NCBI GenBank assembly: GCA_007127385.1
Contig: SKZM01000180.1
Span: forward strand, 1 to 12,152
Reading direction: 5' to 3'
From: Methanosalsum sp.
Lineage (GTDB): Archaea; Halobacteriota; Methanosarcinia; Methanosarcinales; Methanosarcinaceae
Length of the DNA stretch: 12,152 nt
In this document: piece after piece, positions 6,340 to 12,152 of the stretch
Position numbering within the stretch: the first letter of the stretch is position 1
How the letters are laid out: each line of letters opens with the position of its first letter
Made by a program: the position numbers and the translations under genes
Notes under the pieces: model-generated
Told to the model about the DNA's origin: nothing
The model's input: the letters and a program-made list of their open reading frames with translations, nothing else
Database searches by the model: none

Positions 6340-9013
6340 GGGGAGATCCCCTGATCTCTTTTTTCAGATAACACATTGCTCTTTGGTCGTACTGATCAGC
6401 TATCATAACTGCATGATATCCTCCGGATTCTGCTTTCAGGTCTATTAATTTAACCATATCTTTAAAATCACTATCATCTGGAAGGATCTCAGGAAGATAG
6501 TTTTTCGATTCACGGAAGAACTGATCGTTAAAATCCGAATCATTCCTGTCCGGATAAACTGGTGTATATATGATCTCACTTTCAACCAGGTCCTGGAAAA
6601 AGTGTGTTCCATAGGATACCTCAGGAGTATGTCCTGCTTTTTCCCTTGCTATCTCTACCAGTACTGAAGTATTATCTATTTCACTGTAGGTTGCGTTAAC
6701 ACCCAGCTCTATATTGCTACTCCCCCATCGTCCGGGTCCCATCAATATGAACGTTGCACCAATTTCATCCAATTTTTTGTTGATGCGGCCAACTACCCGC
6801 CCTATTGATCTCTTGATATCCAGATTGTCCAGTTCCTCATATGATTCGGGATCAATGTAGAGAATATATCCAATATTATCTACTTCTCCTGCATTTATTA
6901 CCATTGAAGATCTGAACAGTATATATTCCTGAGGTACATTTTCCGGAATACTTATTTGGCTGGTGATGCCTGGTATTGTCATTGGTCTGCACTGGACAAT
7001 ATTGATCTTTATATCTTTGCTACCTTCGATAGATGCCGTAAATTCTATATCAACAGGCTGTTCATATACGGTTTCGACAGTTTCGAGAATGTTTTCTATA
7101 TTTTTCACAAAACCGGTTTTTTTTATTAGATTATTGAATGTGAGAACCATTTTTTCTGAAGAACAACTGATCTTTCCTGTGGAAGGGTCTTCAATATAAC
7201 CATCACAAATGAGAGAGATGAACATTTTAAGGTTTGGATAGTCACACTTTTCTACAAGTTTGTGGAAGGGAATGGTTATGAGCTTATTTTTTTTCAGATT
7301 GATAACATCCACATCCCACTGTGAATACTTCATTATTTTCATACCGGTCTCTGGCCTCAGGGTTGGATGACTTACAGCTATCATCCTGGGATAATCTCTT
7401 CCTACACGATCAACAGCCCGTGTTCCAAGACCGAATACAAGCCTGATAACACCTTTTTCCGGGTCTATGCGTTTTGTCCATGTGAACAGGTTCTTTGAAA
7501 AGGTGACTCCTGCAAGGGGTGGGAAAAAATATTCTTTATAGGGTGTTCCGGATACCCTCTGTACCAGTATTGCCATCTGTTCATCTTCATATTGAAGTCC
7601 CCTGCTTCTTCGATATGATAGAGCATCAGGATTAAGGGAGCTTGCATAGACCAGTTTTACTGCATTGATAAAAGCTTTAAGTCTTTCATCAGGACTTCCC
7701 TGGTTGGCACAGAATTCACTTCTGTATTTACCGGCAAAAGCATTTCCGTAACTGTCTTCCTGTAAACTGCTTGATCTGATAATTATGGGTGCTTGGCCGA
7801 AGTAATCCAGCATATCCTTAAATTGTTCCATTATCTCATAAGGGAATTCTCCATCAAGGAACCTGGCTTCAACTTCTTTAAATTCTTCCATTGTCATGGA
7901 AGAGCTATCCGAGAGCTTGAGCTTCAGGCGAAAAAGTCCATTGTTGATCATGAATGTAAAGAAAACATCCGAACCAATATAGAATGAGTCATGCGGCTCA
8001 ATCATATCTGATATATTCTGAATCTTACTGTTTTGGATTATTTTTCTAGAAAGAAGCATTCCTGCAGCTTTTCCGCCAATGCGTCCTGATCCGATCATTC
8101 TGTCCCGTATGCTCAGCAGGTCTTCGAGTGTAAAATAGGTATCTGCGAGTTGATTGAATTTTGGATGATCTCCAATAATCATTCTGGACAGCTCTTTTTT
8201 GAGTGCTATTATCTCAGGTTCAAGATGGCTTTGTAGGTTATCCATTTCATAATGCATCTTTAACTGTGTATAGACACTGTCCCAGGGTGCTGTTGTCAGG
8301 CTACCTCTGCGAAGCACTTTTTCACGATCGCTGGATGAAATGGTGGCAGCCTCTCCGCTTTCAAATACAGGTTTCCATTGCTGGTCTGATACAAGGTGGG
8401 GAAGAAACATGCTGGGAGAATAGCGGGCATAGACCTTTAACGGATGGACGTAAGTCCTGTTCTTTATATGGTAGTAGTCTATGAGCACCTGTGTAGTATC
8501 CCTGATCGCTGCAACGGTTGAGTGACTGTGCTGTCCTCTTGTAAGAGCAAAGTATCCAATAGTGTCAAGTTCGAATAGATAGGGGCATGTCACTTTAAAA
8601 AAATTGGCTACCAGTTCATCTGTAGCCCATTCATCTACAAGTGATGAAAGATTATCAAAGACATAGAATACTTCTTTTCCATATGATTCTATTATTCTGT
8701 GAACCTGACTGCTGAAATAATCAAATCCATGACCCGGATCTACTGTTACAATATCCAGTCCTTCTCTTTTTTCAAGAACCGGTTTATGTGGTGCAAATCT
8801 TACATAGACACATTTATAACCTGATCTGATTCCCTGTTGTATGAACTTTCTGGCAAAATACCTGTAATCGTCCAGATTCTCGACCTTCCATACTACATTA
8901 TCTCCAAGACGGAAATGGTGTAATATTTCATCAAGTTGAGATATACCGGTACTGATCTTAGCTTTTTCTGCATAGTTCAGGATAGTTGCATCTGAATTGC
9001 TGGATATGGTCAC
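6323..9013 (-). CDS. Degenerate KaiC/RecA-like domain fused to PPDK/PEP-synthase ATP-grasp domain, function unknown
   Basis: An 896-residue protein. Residues about 20-205 resemble a KaiC-type domain: STGISQLDEIL at the start and a Walker B-like VFYVFDNLSSL (D120). The P-loop position (36-46) reads LGDNVVWKVEN, with no GxGKT. Residues about 300-680 form a PPDK_N/PEP-synthase ATP-binding domain: RIGGKAAGM (K315), IIRSSSLQEDS (R413), AILVQR, and the terminal DIEFT (E657) to VQCRP (Q674, R676). Instead of the swivelling phosphohistidine domain and the PEP/pyruvate barrel there is a 215-residue tail with ILMGPGRWGSS (756-766). It therefore cannot perform the full PEP synthase cycle; phosphotransfer to another acceptor or ATP-dependent signalling are guesses. 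The GTG start is supported by AAGGAGA (9021-9027) 7 nt upstream. It lies 87 bp downstream of nrpR, possibly in one operon, and overlaps npdG by 17 bp tail to tail. Confidence 0.8.
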   Translation of the reverse strand: MTISSNSDATILNYAEKAKISTGISQLDEILHHFRLGDNVVWKVENLDDYRYFARKFIQQGIRSGYKCVYVRFAPHKPVLEKREGLDIVTVDPGHGFDYFSSQVHRIIESYGKEVFYVFDNLSSLVDEWATDELVANFFKVTCPYLFELDTIGYFALTRGQHSHSTVAAIRDTTQVLIDYYHIKNRTYVHPLKVYARYSPSMFLPHLVSDQQWKPVFESGEAATISSSDREKVLRRGSLTTAPWDSVYTQLKMHYEMDNLQSHLEPEIIALKKELSRMIIGDHPKFNQLADTYFTLEDLLSIRDRMIGSGRIGGKAAGMLLSRKIIQNSKIQNISDMIEPHDSFYIGSDVFFTFMINNGLFRLKLKLSDSSSMTMEEFKEVEARFLDGEFPYEIMEQFKDMLDYFGQAPIIIRSSSLQEDSYGNAFAGKYRSEFCANQGSPDERLKAFINAVKLVYASSLNPDALSYRRSRGLQYEDEQMAILVQRVSGTPYKEYFFPPLAGVTFSKNLFTWTKRIDPEKGVIRLVFGLGTRAVDRVGRDYPRMIAVSHPTLRPETGMKIMKYSQWDVDVINLKKNKLITIPFHKLVEKCDYPNLKMFISLICDGYIEDPSTGKISCSSEKMVLTFNNLIKKTGFVKNIENILETVETVYEQPVDIEFTASIEGSKDIKINIVQCRPMTIPGITSQISIPENVPQEYILFRSSMVINAGEVDNIGYILYIDPESYEELDNLDIKRSIGRVVGRINKKLDEIGATFILMGPGRWGSSNIELGVNATYSEIDNTSVLVEIAREKAGHTPEVSYGTHFFQDLVESEIIYTPVYPDRNDSDFNDQFFRESKNYLPEILPDDSDFKDMVKLIDLKAESGGYHAVMIADQYDQRAMCYLKKEIRGSPLNQQT
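6343..6364 (+). terminator. Hairpin plus T6 tract after npdG
   Basis: GAGATC (6343-6348), loop CCCT, GATCTC (6353-6358), then TTTTTT (6359-6364), starting 4 nt after the npdG stop codon. Two further G-T pairs can extend the stem. An alternative stem GGGG-AGAT-CCCC (6340-6351) overlaps it. Archaeal RNA polymerase responds mainly to the U-tract. The element lies inside the 3' coding end of the opposing gene. Confidence 0.5.
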
Positions 9014-9100
9014 ACCCTATTCTCCTTTATGTCTAAGTTTTTACATCCCGGCTGATATACTTTCTGGGCAGAGAATGGAATAATGGTTATAAGTTTTCAT

Positions 9101-10075
9101 TTAAAGTTTATACATGGTACTGTAGTCAAGTATAGTAGATATTGGATATGTGTTGACTTTTATACCTGCTTCCTGGACTGCAGCTATTGTATTGACACCT
9201 ACGAAAATAGGAATTCCGGACTTTCCAATATCCGCAGGGGCTCCGAAAAGCTCTTCTCCCGATCCTCCAATTGTTATTGTACCGGCCATATCTGAAAGAC
9301 CTGCCTTTTTGAGAATTTCATCTGCTTTTTCTCTGGCAGAGGTAGGAATATATCTTACATTTGCAAGCATTGTTCCTTCTCCAGTATCCATTACATTCAA
9401 AACAGAGGTTGATCTTCTGCTCATGAATATTTTAATTGGATCAATGGAAGTTCCATTATATGAGATCAGGTCAAGAAACTTAACCGGGTCCCTGTCTTTT
9501 ATTTGAAGTGTACCGCCATAATAAGGTTCTACAGGAATTCCTGCCTTAAGGAGCAATCCATCGAAAGTTATACTGCACAATGTTGCTACAGCAACATTGC
9601 CTGGTGGAACTGTAATATTTGAATCTGAATCCTCTTCAAATATCCTGATCTTTGGGCTGATTCCGATATCCGACCCGGCAGCACATTTCATTATTTCAAT
9701 AGAGCCATCTATATCATTTTTATCAATATGGGAAATATTTACAATTACATTTCCTTTTTTTTCATTAAGATCATAATCTGTAAGATAGATCAGTTCATCT
9801 ATGCGATTTATTACAAAACCCAGTCTGTCTGTGATAAGAGCTTCATTAAGCTCTTCTTTTCCCCTTTCAGTTATTGTCCGGCCAGCATACCCGTGTTTTT
9901 TTGTAAATCCTCTCTCATCAAGTATTCTTAGATGATATCTAACGGCCCTTTCCCCGATATTGTATCCTCTGTTGTTTAATTCGTCAGCTATGTTCCTTGC
10001 ACCTACAGGTTTATCACTTTCACTGATGATACGCATTATTTCAATAAGCTTTCTTTCGATATCAGGGTCGGTCAT
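9101..10075 (-). CDS. nrpR: Global nitrogen repressor NrpR family: winged HTH plus one NRD (DUF128) domain
   Basis: Represses nitrogen-assimilation genes when nitrogen is plentiful; in this family 2-oxoglutarate binding releases it from DNA. From the ATG at 10075 the protein has 324 residues. A winged helix-turn-helix spans about 5-75, with GARNIADELNNRGYNI and RAVRYHLRILDERG as the HTH core and KKHGYAGRTIT as the wing. A single NRD/DUF128 domain spans about 83-320 and includes VPPGNVAVATLCSITFDG, a GIPVEPYYGG segment and IGGSGEELFGAPADIGKSG. Methanococcus NrpR carries two NRDs; the one-NRD form with HTH corresponds to NrpRI of Methanosarcina, which works with a separate NrpRII. An ATG at 10138 would add 21 residues that lack family character. 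Neither start has a strong Shine-Dalgarno. The gene lies between the AarF-like gene and the KaiC/PPDK-like gene, all on the same strand. Confidence 0.88.
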   Translation of the reverse strand: MTDPDIERKLIEIMRIISESDKPVGARNIADELNNRGYNIGERAVRYHLRILDERGFTKKHGYAGRTITERGKEELNEALITDRLGFVINRIDELIYLTDYDLNEKKGNVIVNISHIDKNDIDGSIEIMKCAAGSDIGISPKIRIFEEDSDSNITVPPGNVAVATLCSITFDGLLLKAGIPVEPYYGGTLQIKDRDPVKFLDLISYNGTSIDPIKIFMSRRSTSVLNVMDTGEGTMLANVRYIPTSAREKADEILKKAGLSDMAGTITIGGSGEELFGAPADIGKSGIPIFVGVNTIAAVQEAGIKVNTYPISTILDYSTMYKL

Positions 10076-10179
10076 ATTAAACACTCGCACAGTAAAAAAT
10101 GTTATACTCTTCTGGTAATCTTTGTTTAAGGAGAGCATATCTTAATGCAATCTGGGATACTGTCTATGATATGCATCTC

Positions 10180-10195
10180 AATTGTTAATATTGAT
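10180..10195 (-). promoter_or_regulatory. 16-bp element shared with the DUF1284/gdh intergenic region
   Basis: AATTGTTAATATTGAT here matches AATTGTTAATACTGAT at 3980-3995 at 15 of 16 positions. Both copies lie upstream of minus-strand genes, nrpR and DUF1284. It also contains the weak dyad TCAAT-N7-ATTGA (10179-10195). It may be a shared binding site, but both regions are AT-rich. Confidence 0.3.
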
Positions 10196-10226
10196 TATTT
10201 TAATTTATCCAGTCATTTTCTCTTCT

Positions 10227-10238
10227 TTATTTAAATAA
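10227..10238 (-). promoter_or_regulatory. Palindromic AT box TTATTTAAATAA upstream of nrpR
   Basis: A perfect 12-bp palindrome in the 175-bp gap between the AarF-like gene and nrpR. It could act as a TATA element for nrpR with a start near 10206 and a leader of about 130 nt. Its match to the TTTATATA consensus is weak. Confidence 0.25.
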
Positions 10239-10250
10239 TTTACCACGAAA

Positions 10251-11930
10251 TTAAAAGTTTCCACTTCTTAATATATATATCACAAGTATTAATCCAAGAA
10301 TGCCTGCAGTAAGATATCCAATTAATCCAAGGACCGGAAGTCCCCAAAGGTGTGGTTCTATTCCTGTCTGGATGATCAGGGATGAACCTACTATAATCGA
10401 AGAGAGGATTAAACTGAACGCCAGTCGGTTGCTTGCAGTGTTGATCTGCTCTACAAGTTGTTGCAGCCAGTGTAATTCAAGTTTTATCAGAAAATTTCCT
10501 TTTTCTGCGGATGATAGGATATGTGATGCCTGTGTTGGAAATTTATGAAGCATGCGGATAAGGTTCATAAGATCTGTAAATGCACCTCTTGCTATCTTGT
10601 CAGGGCGTACTCTTTCACGCATTACTTTTTTTGCATAGGGTTCAGCGATGACCGTTACGTTAAAATCAGGTGCAAGCTTGGTTCCAAGCCCAGAAATTGT
10701 TACTATTCCCTTTAAAAGAAGGGATATATTTGGAGGGATCCTGGCACGGTGCTTTCTAAGGATTGCAAATATTTGCTGTATCAGATCGGGTATATTAACC
10801 TGTTTAAGAGATCTTCCGTAATATTTGTACATCAGAAATTCCAGGTCTGCTTTAAGTGCCGGTGAATCGACATCTCCGGAAATAATTCCAAAATCCTTCA
10901 TCACTTCAATAAATTGGGATATTTCCCGGTTCGTTATAAGGAAAAGTGCATCTATTAAAGCATACCTCATATCTTCTGAAATATATCCCACCATTCCAAA
11001 ATCAATCAGAGCTATTTTTTCATCGCTGATGATAAATATATTTCCAGGATGCATATCCGCATGAAAGAACCCGTCTTCAAATATCTGCTTCATGAACGAT
11101 TTTGCACCATAGGTTGCAATTTTATTTACATCAATATCCATCTTTTCGATTTTATCATAATCATTGCCTTTGATACCCTTGATACGTTCAATTGTTAAAA
11201 CGCGCCTGGTGCTATATTCTTCATATACCTCAGGTATGTAAATATGTGGATCATGTTTGAAATTATTTGAAAAAATGGTTATATTGCGTGCTTCCTGTGT
11301 ATAATCCAGTTCTGCACTTATTGTCCGGGCAAGCTGATCAACGATTTCTTTTGGCCTGTACATCATTGATTCTTCTATATATTCCTCAATAAATCCGGCA
11401 ATACTGTAAAGGATATCAAGATCGCTTTCAATACTTTTTTTTATACCTGGTCTCTGTACCTTGACCACAACATCGGATCCATCATGGAGCCTCGCACTGT
11501 GAACCTGTCCTATAGATGCAGCAGCAATTGGATTTTCTTCAAAATTGGTAAATAAATGATCTATATCTGCTCCAAGTTCATCCTTTATGATATTCTGAAC
11601 AGTATCAAAACCAAAGGGTGGTACCGAATCCTGGAGCTTTTCGAGTTCCTGTATATATTCAGGAGGTATCAGGTCCCTTTTTGTACTGAGAATCTGTCCA
11701 AATTTTATAAAAGTTGGTCCCAGCTCTTCAAGTACTTTTCTTACCCTTTCCGGACTACTCAGATGATTTTCTTTGTGCCTGTAACCGGATTTGAGCTTTG
11801 ATTTGAATAATACCGGCTTTTTGATCCCAAGCCTCTCAACAATATGTCCAAATCCGTATTTGATCAGAGTATCAATGATTTCTCTGTATCTTTTTACCAT
11901 TGAGTATTTGCGCTGTATGCCAGGTATCAT
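10251..11930 (-). CDS. ABC1/AarF/UbiB-family atypical kinase, membrane-anchored
   Basis: A 559-residue UbiB-type protein-kinase-like protein. Diagnostic motifs are present: KxGQ in [19 protein letters not shown] (K76-Q79), the alanine-rich nucleotide loop AAASIGQ (136-142) in place of a glycine P-loop, lysine K157 in VVVKVQRPG, ExD in [12 protein letters not shown] (E207, D209), the catalytic segment HADMHPGN (H290-N297) and DFG (D310-G312). Two hydrophobic segments at about 503-522 and 529-554 form a C-terminal hairpin anchor. Family members support isoprenoid-quinone synthesis or lipid homeostasis and show ATPase rather than ordinary protein kinase activity. In a methanogen the natural client might be methanophenazine or archaeal lipids, which is an inference. 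The start ATG has AGGTGA (11934-11939) only 3 nt upstream. nrpR follows 175 bp downstream. Confidence 0.93.
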   Translation of the reverse strand: MIPGIQRKYSMVKRYREIIDTLIKYGFGHIVERLGIKKPVLFKSKLKSGYRHKENHLSSPERVRKVLEELGPTFIKFGQILSTKRDLIPPEYIQELEKLQDSVPPFGFDTVQNIIKDELGADIDHLFTNFEENPIAAASIGQVHSARLHDGSDVVVKVQRPGIKKSIESDLDILYSIAGFIEEYIEESMMYRPKEIVDQLARTISAELDYTQEARNITIFSNNFKHDPHIYIPEVYEEYSTRRVLTIERIKGIKGNDYDKIEKMDIDVNKIATYGAKSFMKQIFEDGFFHADMHPGNIFIISDEKIALIDFGMVGYISEDMRYALIDALFLITNREISQFIEVMKDFGIISGDVDSPALKADLEFLMYKYYGRSLKQVNIPDLIQQIFAILRKHRARIPPNISLLLKGIVTISGLGTKLAPDFNVTVIAEPYAKKVMRERVRPDKIARGAFTDLMNLIRMLHKFPTQASHILSSAEKGNFLIKLELHWLQQLVEQINTASNRLAFSLILSSIIVGSSLIIQTGIEPHLWGLPVLGLIGYLTAGILGLILVIYILRSGNF

Positions 11931-11957
11931 GGTTCACCTTTGATTATAAGGATTGAT

Positions 11958-12152
11958 ATGCTATATTATACTCTAGTCTGTAACAGATATATGATTGAGA
12001 TTTTTTTTCTTTTGCTGATAGGTTACATTATTATATTACTTTACACATGTTATTATTTCCTATTTTCTGGGATCTGGATTATTATACTTATTATTTCAAT
12101 AATGATCTATACTTTTGATACTATCAAAGCAAGCTCGCCATTTTCTAAAACA
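11958..12152 (+). CDS. Possible small hydrophobic membrane protein, start only (runs off window)
   Basis: An open frame from ATG 11958 to the window end (65 codons, no stop). A second ATG at 11991 would leave 54 codons. From the second start it is strongly hydrophobic, with segments such as IFFLLLIGYIIILLY and GIWIIILIISIMIY that could form two membrane helices, then a polar tail DTIKASSPFSKT. AAGGA (11948-11952) precedes the first ATG by 5 nt. TATATTATA (11962-11970) would instead start transcription near 11992 and give a leaderless message at the second ATG. I do not recognise the family. The AT-rich DNA, including a T8 run at 12001-12008, makes a chance hydrophobic frame possible. Confidence 0.35.
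   Translation, partial: MLYYTLVCNRYMIEIFFLLLIGYIIILLYTCYYFLFSGIWIIILIISIMIYTFDTIKASSPFSKT

Noticed and set aside
10076..10138. Upstream ATG that would add 21 residues to NrpR
   Set aside because: The extra residues lack family character and there is no Shine-Dalgarno; MTDPDIERKLIEI is the natural beginning of the winged HTH. It remains possible.
1..12152. CRISPR array, insertion sequence, phage or defence island
   Set aside because: No regularly spaced repeats, transposase, integrase or terminal repeats are visible; the genes are metabolic or regulatory.

Overview
The window looks like a chromosomal segment of a methanogenic archaeon, most likely a member of the Methanosarcinaceae (a relative of Methanohalophilus, Methanolobus, Methanosalsum or Methanococcoides). 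Reasons: an F420H2:NADP oxidoreductase gene, a nitrogen regulator of the NrpR family in the single-NRD form known from Methanosarcina, archaeal TATA-like boxes (TTTATATA), purine-rich Shine-Dalgarno sites and an AT-rich composition. The genus is an inference; no rRNA or tRNA gene is present to fix it.

Layout, left to right. Positions 1-1443 (-) hold a cytoplasmic alpha-amylase of the bacterial GH13_5 type, cut by the window edge just before its end. A 422-bp divergent intergenic region separates it from an AlsS-like acetolactate synthase family enzyme (1866-3509, +). A small cysteine-rich DUF1284 protein (3531-3944, -) converges on that gene. A second divergent intergenic region, with three short dyads, leads to glutamate dehydrogenase (4259-5506, +), followed by F420H2:NADP oxidoreductase npdG (5614-6339, +) behind a hairpin and its own TATA box. 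Three minus-strand genes follow: an 896-residue protein joining a degenerate KaiC/RecA-like domain to an ATP-grasp domain of the PEP synthase/PPDK type (6323-9013), the regulator NrpR (9101-10075) and an ABC1/AarF/UbiB-family atypical kinase (10251-11930). The right edge holds the start of a possible small membrane protein.

How the genes may work together: NpdG can convert F420H2, the methanogen's main soluble reductant, into NADPH. Glutamate dehydrogenase can use reduced nicotinamide to fix ammonium onto 2-oxoglutarate. NrpR represses nitrogen genes and is released by 2-oxoglutarate. So the centre of the window reads as a loose carbon/nitrogen/redox neighbourhood. The amylase and acetolactate synthase-like enzyme fit turnover of stored polysaccharide and pyruvate, but that link is inferred only from proximity.

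The least understood item is the KaiC-like/PPDK_N fusion directly downstream of nrpR. It keeps the ATP-grasp residues but lacks both a Walker A loop and the phosphohistidine and PEP-binding domains needed for PEP synthesis. I see no CRISPR array, insertion sequence, phage gene, tRNA or rRNA.
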